Below are positions 39,867 to 49,232 of a DNA stretch of 64,000 nucleotides, piece after piece. The notes under the pieces were generated by a model that saw nothing but the letters and a program-made list of their open reading frames with translations, was not told where the DNA came from and did no database searches. Every line of letters starts with the position of its first letter. Position 1 is the first letter of the stretch. Origin of the DNA: Streptomyces misionensis (GTDB lineage Bacteria > Actinomycetota > Actinomycetes > Streptomycetales > Streptomycetaceae). The DNA lies in assembly GCF_900104815.1 (NCBI RefSeq), contig NZ_FNTD01000004.1, positions 3,860,501 to 3,924,500 of the forward strand. The letters run 5' to 3'. Made by a program: the position numbers and the translations under genes.

Positions 39867-42800
39867 TCACCTGACCGGGTCCGTGCCGGGACGCTCGGTC
39901 ACGGCCCGGTCGATGGCGGACTCCACGGCCGCCACCCGGTCCGCCAGCAGGGTGAGGGCGGCGACCGCGCGGGTCAGGGGATCCTCCTCGGGGCCGCCGA
40001 GGGTGCGGGTGCGGACGTGGGCGGCCTTGATCTCGGCCCAGCGGGCCGCCCGGCCCGCGTCCAGCGTGCCGCGCAGCTCGGCGAGTTTGAGGAGGTTGGC
40101 CTCGGCGCCCGTGGTGAGGGTCTGCGCCTCGGCGGTGTAGTGGTCCTGGACCACGGCCTCGCGTTCGGCGGTGTTCATGACCGGGCGCAGCCGCTGGGCG
40201 ATCTTGTTCATGTCGCGGTAGGAGCCCTGGAGGCGGAACGGCGGCTCGGTGCGCGCGTCGGCGGACTGGGCGGCGGAGGCGATGTAGGCCGCGTTGACCG
40301 TGAGGACGGTGTCGCGCACCGCCAGCAGATGGGCCAGCACCGCGAGGACCCGGTCGAGTTCGGCCGGGGGCAGGGGCTGGGCGAGGCGGTCCGCGCGGGC
40401 CGTCGGGTCCCCCGCGGCCAGCCGGACCAGCAGGTCCAGGTCCGCCCGGTCGCGCCCGGCGAGCGGGGACAGCACCGGGTTGGCGGTGAGGGCGTTCTCC
40501 ACGAAGCTCAGCGCGAACACGTCCTCCTTGCCGGTGAGGACGTCGCCGAGGTTCCACACGTCGGCCCGGTTGGCGAGCATGTCGGGGATGCGGAAGCGCT
40601 CGCCCGACTCGGTGTACGGGTTGCCCGCCATGCACACCGCGAACCGCTTGCCGCGCAGGTCGTAGGTGCGCGGCTCGCCGTCCCACACGCCGTCCACGCG
40701 CCGGGTGGCGTCGCACAGCGGGATGAACTTCTGGAGGAGTTCGGGCGAGGTGTGCTGGATGTCGTCCAGGTAGAGCAGGGTGTTGTTGCCGGCCGCCAGC
40801 GCGAAGTCGATCTTCTCGATCTCACGGCGGGCGGTGGCGTTCGGGGCGTCGGCCGGGTCCAGCGAGGTGACGGTGTGGCCGAGCGCCGGGCCGCTGATCT
40901 TGACCAGCATCAGCCCGAGCCGGTCGGCGACGTACTCCATGAGCGTCGTCTTGCCGTAGCCCGGTGGGGAGACCAGCAGGAGCAGTCCGCCGGTGTCGGT
41001 GCGCTTGCCGGCGCCCGTGGTGCCGAGCTGGCGGGCCAGGCTGTCGCCGATCAGCGGCAGGTACACCTCGTCCACGAGCCGGTTGCGCACGAACGCGGGC
41101 ATCACGCGGGGACGGTGGTCGGCCAGGCGCAGCCGCTCGCGCTCGGCGGTCAGCAGGGCGGTGCGGCGGCGCTGGTAGGCGCGGAAGCCGGGCACGTCGT
41201 GCGCCAGGTGCCGGGCGGTGCGGGCGAGGAACTCGTCCAGCCGCAGCTCCATCCGTCCGCCGGTCACCCGGGGGTGGGCGCCGAGCAGGCCCTCGACGGT
41301 GGCGGTGAGCGGGGCGTCGCCGTCGTAGCGGGGCAGGTCGGGGCAGAGTTCGGCGGCGACGGCCTCGGCCAGCTCGCCGGGCCCGGCGTCGGCGCCGCTC
41401 GCGCCGGCGTACGCGGTGAGCCAGGCCCGCGCCACCTGCCACCGGTCCCGCCACTCGGCCAGCCCCGCCAGGTCCCGGCCGTACTCCGAGCCGGCCGTCG
41501 CCTGCCGGAACTTCTCCAGGAGGGCGCGGGCGGCGGCCCCGAGCACGAAGCCCTCGGGGCCGCCGGTCAGCTCGTCGAAGAGGTACGCGGCGGCGGCGTG
41601 CGACCGGTCGGGGCCGGCGCCGTCCGTCTCCCGGTCCCACTCCCCGATGGCCGCGGCCAGCTCCGCCACCAGCTCGCCCGGCGCCGCCGACGGTCCGAAG
41701 GCGTCCCGGGCGCGGGCCAGGGACACGGCACGGCGGGTCCAGGCGGCCCTGGCCTGCGCCGTCGTGCCGTGGGCCCAGAAGAGCTGGGCGGCGGCCCGGA
41801 CGGCGGGCTCGTGGCGCAGGGTGCCGGCGGCGTCGTGGAGGGGCAGGAGCGCGGTCAGCACGGCCGTGGCGTCGTGGTCGTGGACGCCGCGCTCGTAGCC
41901 CTCGTCGTACGCCTCCTGCGCCGCCCGGCGGACCAGTCCGGGCAGGTCGTCGGTGGCGGCGAGGGCGGCCGCGCCGTGCTCGGCGAGCAGCCGGGCGGCC
42001 AGGTGCTCGGCGCGGTAGACCGCGGGGGACTCGGAGGGCAGGTGCCGGTCCCAGTGGGCGCGGGTCGTCGCGAAGTCGGGGTCGGTGACCGGGGCGCGGT
42101 AGTCGGTGCCGGTGACGGCGAGGGCCAGGCCGTCGCCGTGGGGGACGAGGGCGAGATCCAGCGGCTGGGTGTTGACGGCGAAGCGGTGGCCGCCGAGCAG
42201 CAGGGTGCGGCCGTCGTCGGCGTACAGGTCGGTACGGTCCCGCAGGGCGCGCGCGGCCTCCTGACGGGCGGCCTTGAGGCGGCCGTCGAGTTCCTCCGCG
42301 CGCACGCTGTCGCCGAGTTCGCGCAGTTCACCGGCGGTCCGGGCGACCTTGGCGACCAGCGGGTCGGAGGCGAAGTAGGCGGTGACCGCGTCGGCGTCGG
42401 CGAGGGTGGCCGCGCGCCGGGCCACCGTCTCCAGCATCCGCCCGGCCGACACGGCCAGTTGCTCGGCGCGGCGGGCACGGGCGTCGGCGAGGGACTGCTT
42501 GCGGGCGGCGAACGCCTCGTAGATCTCGGCCCGCTTGTCGGCGAGTTCGCCGAGGAAGTCGTCGAACTCGGCGAACCGGCCGTCCAGGTCCTCCAGCCGG
42601 GCGAGCACGGCGGCCAGTTGGTCGTCGCAGGCCTCGGGGGTGCCGGAGGCGGCGAGCGCGGCGGTGACGGCCTGGGCGAGCAGCGCGGTCTCGGCGCCGA
42701 ACTCGGCGCGGCCCTCCTGGTCCCGCAGGGACCGGCGGCGGGCGTCCAGCGTGGCCCGCGCCCGGTTGACGCCGCCGAGGACGTCGGCGATCCGCTCCAG

Positions 42801-44738
42801 TACGGCGGTGCGCACGGTGGCGTCGGCGATGTCGAGGCCGGTGACCACCTCGGTGACCGTGCGCAGCCCGTCGGCCAGCTCGTCCAGGCGGGCGGCGACC
42901 GGTTCGGCGCCGGCCACCGTCTCGATCGCGGCCGCCTGCGCCACCAGCCGCTCCACCTCGGCGCGCTGGCCGGTGAAGGCGTCCTCACGGGCCAGGAACG
43001 CCACCGCCCGCTTGCCGAAGGCGGCCAGGTCGTCCTCGGTCTCGGCGGCCAGCTCCGCCACCCGCTCCACGTCCACGTGGCGCAGCTCGCGCAGGGTGAG
43101 CAGATGGCCGTGGGCGTGCCGCAGTTCGGTCAGTCCGCGCACCCAGGCGGCGGCCTCGCGGGGGGCCTCGCCGCGCAGCCGGCGCACCACGGCCGCGATC
43201 CGTTCCGCGGCCTCCTCCAGCGCCTCGGCGGCCTGCCGGGTCAGCTCCCGTACGGTCTCGTACTCGGCCAGCACCTGCTCGGCGGTCTCCCGGACCGCCG
43301 CCAACGGCTCGTCCAGCCCGCCGAGTTCGGGCTCGGCGAGCCAGTGGTGGGTGTCCGCCGCGCGGACGCAGGCGGCGGTCAGCGCCCGGTAGCCCTCGCC
43401 GGTCGTGATGCCGTCGGCGACCAGCCGGGCCACGGAGAGACAGTCGGCGAGGCCGCGTACCAGGTCCGCGTTGCCGACCCGGGCGAGCGCGCCGGTGCCG
43501 GTGCGCAGGGCGGCGGCGTGGGTGTCGGAGACGTACGGGGAGGTCCACCACTGGACGGGATGGGTGTGCGCGGGCTCGTCGCCCCCGGCGCGCAGCACGG
43601 CCAGCGCGCCGTCCTCGAACAGCGCCCAGCCCTGGCACGGCAGCGGGGTCGCCATCTCCTTGCGCAGGGTGTTGTACGACAGCAGCAGCGTGCCGCCCCC
43701 GGACCGGTCCCGGAAGGCGTACAGCACGTCCTCCCCGTTGGGCGCGCGCACCTCCTGCTCGAACTCCAGCCCCCGAACGTCGAGTTCGTACGTCTTGTGG
43801 CGGCCGCTCGCCAGGCAGTACCCGCCCGGGAAGACGACGCCCTGCTCCTCGGGCAGCAACCGGCAGGCCCGGCCGAGGCCGTCGAGGCGGACCACGGTCC
43901 GGGTCAGGGCGTTGAACACCAGGTACCGGTCGGTGTCCTCCTTGTACGGCCGCACCCGCAGCAGCACCAGGGGGCCGGTCGTCGCGTGCGCCACGGCGGC
44001 GTCGGCGAGGGACTGCAACGGCTCCGCCACCGGCTCGGCGTACAGCTCCTCGCCGTCCCGGGTGCGCACGGTGAGCGTGCCGCCGACGGCCGAGACGCCG
44101 AGCCCCCCGGGCACCGCCACATAGGGCTCGCGCCCCAGCACGTGGTCGGCGCGGCCGGTCCCGGTCCAGGTCACGTCCTGGGCGGGCGGCACGGCGTCGT
44201 CGCGGTCGCCGCGCGCGTCCAGGAACCGCGCGCCGCCGTCCTCGGTCAGCCGCCAGCGCAGGACGCGGACGTCCTCGGCCTTCTCGCCGGTGCGGAACAC
44301 CGCGAGGAGGCGGGTGTCGGTGCGGCGCAGGCGGAGCAGCCGGGCGTCGCGGTAGTAGCGGTGCAGGGCGGTGAACTCCCGCACGAACGCGGGGTCGTCG
44401 AGGAGTCCGGGGACGGCGTCCTGCGCCAGCCGTCCGCCACCCCGGTCGTACAGGGCGAGCACGTCCGCGACGGCCGCGTTCTCGCCGCCGCGGCCGGTGC
44501 TGCCGAACAGGAGCGCGTCGCCGACCGCCACGATGTCCTGCCGCACGCAGGCGTGCGGGGTGTTCAGGCGGTCGGTGGCGGCGAGGTCCAGCCGGGTCGA
44601 GCCGAACTCCTCGGCGCGCCGGGCGTTCAGCGCCTCGGCCCGCCGCGCCAGCTCGGCCGCGTGCCCGGCCAGCCGGTCGCGCAGGACGTCGTAGGTGCCG
44701 GCGTCGACGGAGGCCTCCGGCTCGGGGGCGGTGGACAT
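39867..44738 (-). CDS. Giant AAA+ ATPase (DUF3686/'DNA repair ATPase' type)
   Basis: 1,623 residues. An N-terminal domain (about 1-400) rich in short strands, with QDIVAVGDALLFGS and REPYVAVPGG, probably a beta-propeller or repeat. Then a long helical/coiled-coil middle (about 430-1,150) of Glu/Arg/Ala repeats. The C-terminal AAA+ module has LVSPPGYGKTTLMEYVADRLG (Walker A with Ser at the first Gly, about 1,257-1,266) and LLYLDDIQHTSPELLQK (Walker B). In databases this type is often labelled 'DNA repair ATPase' without direct proof. It follows the flotillin gene by 112 bp in what is likely one operon. Start has AAAGGG nearby. Confidence 0.85.
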   Translation of the reverse strand: MSTAPEPEASVDAGTYDVLRDRLAGHAAELARRAEALNARRAEEFGSTRLDLAATDRLNTPHACVRQDIVAVGDALLFGSTGRGGENAAVADVLALYDRGGGRLAQDAVPGLLDDPAFVREFTALHRYYRDARLLRLRRTDTRLLAVFRTGEKAEDVRVLRWRLTEDGGARFLDARGDRDDAVPPAQDVTWTGTGRADHVLGREPYVAVPGGLGVSAVGGTLTVRTRDGEELYAEPVAEPLQSLADAAVAHATTGPLVLLRVRPYKEDTDRYLVFNALTRTVVRLDGLGRACRLLPEEQGVVFPGGYCLASGRHKTYELDVRGLEFEQEVRAPNGEDVLYAFRDRSGGGTLLLSYNTLRKEMATPLPCQGWALFEDGALAVLRAGGDEPAHTHPVQWWTSPYVSDTHAAALRTGTGALARVGNADLVRGLADCLSVARLVADGITTGEGYRALTAACVRAADTHHWLAEPELGGLDEPLAAVRETAEQVLAEYETVRELTRQAAEALEEAAERIAAVVRRLRGEAPREAAAWVRGLTELRHAHGHLLTLRELRHVDVERVAELAAETEDDLAAFGKRAVAFLAREDAFTGQRAEVERLVAQAAAIETVAGAEPVAARLDELADGLRTVTEVVTGLDIADATVRTAVLERIADVLGGVNRARATLDARRRSLRDQEGRAEFGAETALLAQAVTAALAASGTPEACDDQLAAVLARLEDLDGRFAEFDDFLGELADKRAEIYEAFAARKQSLADARARRAEQLAVSAGRMLETVARRAATLADADAVTAYFASDPLVAKVARTAGELRELGDSVRAEELDGRLKAARQEAARALRDRTDLYADDGRTLLLGGHRFAVNTQPLDLALVPHGDGLALAVTGTDYRAPVTDPDFATTRAHWDRHLPSESPAVYRAEHLAARLLAEHGAAALAATDDLPGLVRRAAQEAYDEGYERGVHDHDATAVLTALLPLHDAAGTLRHEPAVRAAAQLFWAHGTTAQARAAWTRRAVSLARARDAFGPSAAPGELVAELAAAIGEWDRETDGAGPDRSHAAAAYLFDELTGGPEGFVLGAAARALLEKFRQATAGSEYGRDLAGLAEWRDRWQVARAWLTAYAGASGADAGPGELAEAVAAELCPDLPRYDGDAPLTATVEGLLGAHPRVTGGRMELRLDEFLARTARHLAHDVPGFRAYQRRRTALLTAERERLRLADHRPRVMPAFVRNRLVDEVYLPLIGDSLARQLGTTGAGKRTDTGGLLLLVSPPGYGKTTLMEYVADRLGLMLVKISGPALGHTVTSLDPADAPNATARREIEKIDFALAAGNNTLLYLDDIQHTSPELLQKFIPLCDATRRVDGVWDGEPRTYDLRGKRFAVCMAGNPYTESGERFRIPDMLANRADVWNLGDVLTGKEDVFALSFVENALTANPVLSPLAGRDRADLDLLVRLAAGDPTARADRLAQPLPPAELDRVLAVLAHLLAVRDTVLTVNAAYIASAAQSADARTEPPFRLQGSYRDMNKIAQRLRPVMNTAEREAVVQDHYTAEAQTLTTGAEANLLKLAELRGTLDAGRAARWAEIKAAHVRTRTLGGPEEDPLTRAVAALTLLADRVAAVESAIDRAVTERPGTDPVR

Positions 44739-44850
44739 GGGGTTCCCTTTCGTGTGCGGGAAGGTGGGGCGCGCCGGGGGGCGCGGGCGCGCGGCCGGGC
44801 GCGTGGTGGCCGGACGCGCCCGCCGCGCCCGGCCCCGGGTCCGCCCGGCC

Positions 44851-47037
44851 TCAGTTCCGCCCGGCCCCGTTCAGCGAGGCGAGCGACGTGTCCGCCAGGC
44901 CCAGTTCGCCCGCCTTCTCCAGCAGCTGACGGAACTGCGCGGCCTCCGCGCCGCCCCCGTTCATCAGCTTCATCAGCAGGGCCGACACCGTCAGGTTCTG
45001 CACGTCGGCCGTGCCCAGGGAGCCCAGCACCCGGCTCAGGTCCTCGGTGAAGCTCGCCGACCCGTCCAGCCACGGCTTCGCCAGCGTCTGCGCGGTGCGG
45101 GAGTTGGCCACGAAGCCGTCGACGCCCTTGCCGAGCGAGACCGCCGAAACCAGCCGGTCGAAGAAGACGGACTCCCCGCCGACGATGTCGATGTCGGCGT
45201 TCTCCAGCCCGGTCGCGAGCACCGTCGCCTGCGCCTCGGCGACCTGGCGCTGCGTCTCCAGTCCGGCCAGCCGGATCTCCTTCTCGGCCTGGAGCCGCAG
45301 CCGGTACTCCTCGTGTCCGCGCGACGCCTCGTCCAGCGCGGCCATCGCCGCGGCCTTCTCGGTGAGCCCCGCCGCCTCGGCCTTCAGCTTCTCGCCGATG
45401 CCGGACGCCTCCGCGAGCGCCGCCGCCTTCGCGCCCTCCGCCTCGGCGAGCGCCTTGGCCCGCGCGCCCTCGGCCTCCGCCTTGAGCCGTGCCTCGGTCG
45501 CCGCGGCCGCCGCCTGCGCGCCCTCGGCCTCCGCGAGCCCCTTGGCCCGCGTCCCCTCGGCCTCCGCGAGGGCCTTCGCCTGGACGCCCTCCGCCTCGGC
45601 GCGCAGCCGCGCCTGGGTGGCCTCCGCCTCCGCGCGGCCGGCCTTCACGGTGACCTCGGCCTCCTTGTCGCGCACCTGCACCGCGGCCAGTCCCTCGGCG
45701 GCGGACTCCGCCTGGACGCCCTCGGCGAGCCGCAGCTTGGCCCGTGCGTCGAGGTCGGCGGTCTTCAACCGCGCCTCGGCGAGGGTGAGTTCCTCGGCGG
45801 CGCGGTGCGTGGCGGCCTGCTCGGCGGCCTCCGCGGCCTTGATGTCCTTGACCAGCTTCTCCTGCGCCTCCGCCTCGGCGGCGATGACCAGGGCCTGCCG
45901 CTCGCGCTCGGCCTCCTCGACCACGCGCAGCTTCTTGATGGACTCCTCCTGCTCGGCGACCGTACGGTCCACCGCGACCCGCTCCCGGATGACCTCGGCG
46001 ATGTCTCGCCGCTCCGCCTCGACCTCCTTCTCGGCGGAGATCCGGGTCAGCTGGGTCTCCCGCTCGCGGGCGATGACCTCCAGCAGGCGGTCCTTCTCGA
46101 TGCGCTCGTTCTCCACGGCGATGACCCGCTCGCGGTTCTTCGCGGCGACCGCGATCTCCCGCGCCTGGTTCTCCCGCTGCACGCCGAGCTGCTCCTCGGT
46201 GCGCAGGAACGCGCCCTGCGCGCGCAGCCGCTCCTCCTCGACCACGCGGGCGGTCTCGGCCTCCTCGCGGGCCCGGGAGGTCTCGATCTCCCGCTTCTGC
46301 TTGATCTCGGCGTCCGCCTGCCGGCGCTCCAGCTCCAGGATGGCCTCGCGGGCGTCGACGTCCTGGCGGGTGATCTCCTTCTGCTCGGTGCGCTTGGCCT
46401 CGTTGGTGCGCACGTGCTCCACGGCCGTCAGCTCGGTGATCTTGCGGATGCCCTGGGCGTCGAGGACGTTGGCCGGGTCCAGCTGGCTCAGCGGCGTCTG
46501 CTCCAGGTAGTCGATCGCCGCGTCCTCCAGGTGGTACCCGTTGAGGTCGACACCGATCAACTCGATGATGTGGTACCGCAGTTCCTCGCGCTTGGTGTAC
46601 AGGTCGGTGAAGTCCATCTGCTTGCCGACGGTCTTCAGCGCCTCGGAGAACTTGGCGTGGAACAGCTCCTGGAGCGTGTCCTGGTGGCTGGCGCGCTCGG
46701 TGCCCACGGACTGGGCGACCTTGATGACGTCCTGCTCGGTCTTGTTGACCTTGACGAAGAACAGGATGCGGATGTCGGCGCGGATGTTGTCCCGGCAGAT
46801 CAGCCCGTCCCGGCCGGCCCGGCTGATCTCGATGGTCTTCACCGAGATGTCCATGACCTCGGCCTTGTGCAGGATCGGCAGCACGACCTGGCCGGTGAAG
46901 GAGACGTCGACCCGCCGGGTCTTCGACACGATCAGGGCCTGGCTCTGGTCGACCTTGCGGTACAGCCGGGAGAACCCGAACAACAGGAGCAGGGCGACGA
47001 TCACACAGGCGGCGACGAGCACACCGAGGGCTTCCAT
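44851..47037 (-). CDS. Flotillin-like SPFH-domain membrane scaffold protein
   Basis: 728 residues from ATG 47037. One N-terminal membrane helix (about 4-22), then the SPFH/Band 7 domain (about 28-200: SQALIVSKTRRVDVSFTGQVVLP, FFVKVNKTEQDVI). From about 230 to 620 it is almost entirely coiled coil; part of it (about 480-560) is a repeated AEAEG-x-x-AKALAEAEG module. The last 80 residues (LGSLGTADVQNLTVSALL) may cap the oligomer. Flotillins organise membrane microdomains. The following gene is the giant AAA+ ATPase, so the two probably act together at the membrane. AAGGA lies about 9 bases before the start. Confidence 0.93.
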   Translation of the reverse strand: MEALGVLVAACVIVALLLLFGFSRLYRKVDQSQALIVSKTRRVDVSFTGQVVLPILHKAEVMDISVKTIEISRAGRDGLICRDNIRADIRILFFVKVNKTEQDVIKVAQSVGTERASHQDTLQELFHAKFSEALKTVGKQMDFTDLYTKREELRYHIIELIGVDLNGYHLEDAAIDYLEQTPLSQLDPANVLDAQGIRKITELTAVEHVRTNEAKRTEQKEITRQDVDAREAILELERRQADAEIKQKREIETSRAREEAETARVVEEERLRAQGAFLRTEEQLGVQRENQAREIAVAAKNRERVIAVENERIEKDRLLEVIARERETQLTRISAEKEVEAERRDIAEVIRERVAVDRTVAEQEESIKKLRVVEEAERERQALVIAAEAEAQEKLVKDIKAAEAAEQAATHRAAEELTLAEARLKTADLDARAKLRLAEGVQAESAAEGLAAVQVRDKEAEVTVKAGRAEAEATQARLRAEAEGVQAKALAEAEGTRAKGLAEAEGAQAAAAATEARLKAEAEGARAKALAEAEGAKAAALAEASGIGEKLKAEAAGLTEKAAAMAALDEASRGHEEYRLRLQAEKEIRLAGLETQRQVAEAQATVLATGLENADIDIVGGESVFFDRLVSAVSLGKGVDGFVANSRTAQTLAKPWLDGSASFTEDLSRVLGSLGTADVQNLTVSALLMKLMNGGGAEAAQFRQLLEKAGELGLADTSLASLNGAGRN

Positions 47038-47271
47038 GGCATACGTCCTTGCGTCAGACGGTGGGTCGGAGCTCCCCCGAGGCCCGGCCGCGGAGGCATG
47101 CGCCCATGCCCCCGCGGCGGACCCTCCGTAGTGCTCCCCGCGCAGATGGTGCGCCGGGAACAGCCGTTCGCGCATTGCCGGTTTCCGGCAGTGTTCACTA
47201 CTGTCTGCATGCCGGACATGCGCTGAGAAAGCGTCACGGGCGCGTGAAAATCACGGGGGGAACGGGGCAGG

Positions 47272-48339
47272 GTGGCCGAGCACGAGATACCGGGGCGCTA
47301 TCTGGACGGTTTCGCCCCGATCCTGAGCGAGGTCGCGGCCACCGGCCGGCGGCTGACCCGGGAGGAGATCAAGGGCCGCCGCACCCTGGGCGAACAGGCC
47401 GCAGAGGCCGGGCTCGGGCTGCGCGCGCTGGTCGTCGCCCATCTGGCCGCGGCGCGCGGCGCCTGGCCCGTCGGCCCCGGCAGCGCGGAGAGCACGCTGG
47501 CCGCGCTGGCCGCCGTGGAACAGGCCGTCGACGCGTTCGCGGAGGGCTACGAGCGTGCCCAGCGGCTCACGGTACGCCGCGAGGAGGCGGCCCGCCGGGA
47601 GTTCATCGACGATCTGCTCTACGGCCGCAGCGACCTGGGACGGCTGGCCGAGCGCGCCGAGCGGTTCGGGCTGCGCCTCTCGCGGGCGCACGCGGTCGCG
47701 GTCGCCGAGGGCGCGCAGCCGTACGTGGAGGGCGGCCCGGTGGCCCGGCGGGTGGAGGGCGAGGTGCTGGCCCGGTTCGACTCGCACAGCATCCTGCTCA
47801 CCACGAAGAACGGCCGGCTGCTGTGCGTCGCGCCCGGCGACAACGGCGATGTGCTCGACCACTTCGCGCGGCAGGCGTGCGCGGCCGCCGAGGGCGGCCG
47901 GGTGGCCATCGGACGCCCGCAGCCCGGCCCCGGCGGGGTCGTGCAGTCGTACGAGGAGGCCCTGGCCGCGCTGGACATGGCCGAGCGGCTGGGGCTGCCG
48001 GGGCCGCTGCTGCGCGCCGCCGACCTGCTCGTCTACCCGGTGCTGGCCCGCGACCGGCAGGCCATGGCCGATCTGGTGCAGCACACGCTGGGTCCGCTGA
48101 CCGAGGCCCGGGGCGGCGCGGGCCCGCTGCTGGAGACCCTGGTCGCCTACTTCGACTCCGGCTGCGTGGCCGCCGAGGCGGCCCGCCGGCTCTCGCTCAG
48201 CGTGCGCGCGCTCACCTACCGCCTGGAGCGCATCCGCAAACTCACCGCCGCCGACCCCGCCGACCCCGCGCACCGGTACATGCTCCAGACGGCGGTGATC
48301 GGGGCCCGGCTCCTCGGCTGGCCCGGCCAGCCGCTGTGA
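47272..48339 (+). CDS. PucR-family helix-turn-helix regulator
   Basis: 355 residues from GTG 47272. The N-terminal part (about 1-130) is helical (ILSEVAATGRRLTREEI), the middle resembles the GGDEF-like domain of CdaR/PucR proteins (VAVAEGAQPYVEGG, VAIGRPQPGPGGVVQSYEEA), and the C-terminus has the HTH TLVAYFDSGCVAAEAARRLSLSVRALTYRLERI. Members often control purine, sugar-acid or amino acid use. It is divergent from the flotillin gene, with a 235-bp gap containing TACTGT as a possible -10 box near 47202. Confidence 0.9.
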   Translation: MAEHEIPGRYLDGFAPILSEVAATGRRLTREEIKGRRTLGEQAAEAGLGLRALVVAHLAAARGAWPVGPGSAESTLAALAAVEQAVDAFAEGYERAQRLTVRREEAARREFIDDLLYGRSDLGRLAERAERFGLRLSRAHAVAVAEGAQPYVEGGPVARRVEGEVLARFDSHSILLTTKNGRLLCVAPGDNGDVLDHFARQACAAAEGGRVAIGRPQPGPGGVVQSYEEALAALDMAERLGLPGPLLRAADLLVYPVLARDRQAMADLVQHTLGPLTEARGGAGPLLETLVAYFDSGCVAAEAARRLSLSVRALTYRLERIRKLTAADPADPAHRYMLQTAVIGARLLGWPGQPL

Positions 48340-48355
48340 CCGGGAGGAGAACGCC

Positions 48356-48745
48356 GTGAGCCGCGCCGCCGAGGAGACCAACCGCCGCATGCTGCGGGCG
48401 CGGGACGCGATGGACCGCGACTACGCCCGTCCGCTGGACGTCCCCGCCCTGGCCCGGATCGCGCATGTGTCGCCCGCGCACTTCAGCCGCACCTTCCGGG
48501 CCACGTTCGGCGAGACGCCCCACCGCTATCTGCAACGCCGCCGGGTGGAACGGGCGATGTACCTGCTGCGCGAGACCGGCCGGAGCGTGACGGACATCGC
48601 CTTCGCGGTGGGCTTCGCGAGTCCGGGCACCTTCAGCCGCACCTTCCGCGACATCGTCGGCCGCTCACCGCGCGCCTACCGCAAGGAGGCGGTGGCCGCG
48701 GGCGTGCCGACGTGCTTCACGATGGCGTGGTCCCGGCCCGACTGA
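48356..48745 (+). CDS. AraC-family DNA-binding protein (HTH domain only)
   Basis: 129 residues from GTG 48356 preceded by GGGAGGAGAAC. The protein is just the AraC double HTH: LARIAHVSPAHFSRTFRATFGETPHRYLQ and VTDIAFAVGFASPGTFSRTFRDIVGRSPRAYR. There is no ligand-binding domain, so it probably responds to a partner or acts constitutively. It lies 17 bp after the PucR gene (likely one transcript) and 48 bp before a VOC-family gene which it may regulate; such AraC/VOC pairs are common in actinobacteria. Confidence 0.93.
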   Translation: MSRAAEETNRRMLRARDAMDRDYARPLDVPALARIAHVSPAHFSRTFRATFGETPHRYLQRRRVERAMYLLRETGRSVTDIAFAVGFASPGTFSRTFRDIVGRSPRAYRKEAVAAGVPTCFTMAWSRPD

Positions 48746-48793
48746 GCAGTTTCGGATAAGTTTTCGCGGCGTCCGCTCACTAGCGTGGTCGTC

Positions 48794-49204
48794 ATGTTCA
48801 ACGCCATCACGCAGTCACAGATCTACGTCCTCGACCAGGACGAGGCCCTCGACTTCTACGTCGGAAAGCTCGGTCTGGAGGTCGCGGCCGACGTCAGCCT
48901 GGGCTTCATGCGCTGGCTGACCGTCAGCATCCCCGGCCACCCCGAGCGGCAGATCCTCCTGGAGAAGCCGGGCGCCCCGGCGATGTCCGAGGAGACCGCC
49001 GAGCAGGTGCGCGAACTGGTCGCCAAGGGCGCCATGGGGGGCTGGCTCATCCTCACCACGGACGACTGCCGGGGGACCTACAAGACGCTGCTGGACAAGG
49101 GCGTGGAGTTCACGGAGGAGCCCACCGAGCGCCCGTACGGCATCGACTGCGGCCTGCGCGACCCCTTCGGCAACCGCATCCGCTTCACCCAGCCGCGTTC
49201 CTGA
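48794..49204 (+). CDS. VOC-family (glyoxalase-like) protein
   Basis: 136 residues from ATG 48794. Two beta-alpha-beta-beta-beta modules: SQIYVLDQDEALDFYVGKLGLEVAAD and ILTTDDCRGTYKTLLDKGVEFTEEP, ending with LRDPFGNRIRFTQ. Candidate metal ligands are Gln/Glu rather than a full His set (for example Q in SQIYV and the terminal NRIRF block), so function as glyoxalase, dioxygenase or resistance protein is open. TAGCGT ends 7 nt before the ATG, suggesting a leaderless mRNA with its own promoter. Probably controlled by the AraC-type protein just upstream. Confidence 0.9.
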   Translation: MFNAITQSQIYVLDQDEALDFYVGKLGLEVAADVSLGFMRWLTVSIPGHPERQILLEKPGAPAMSEETAEQVRELVAKGAMGGWLILTTDDCRGTYKTLLDKGVEFTEEPTERPYGIDCGLRDPFGNRIRFTQPRS

Positions 49205-49232
49205 CGCCGCCGCGCGCGGAACGTGCCGGGGG

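Noticed and set aside
40017..45050. A very long open frame (about 1,680 codons) on the plus strand opposite the AAA+ ATPase gene
   Set aside because: It is antisense to a clear gene with motifs. Its composition (Arg/Gly/Val/Gln-rich, no domains) is what high-GC antisense frames give.
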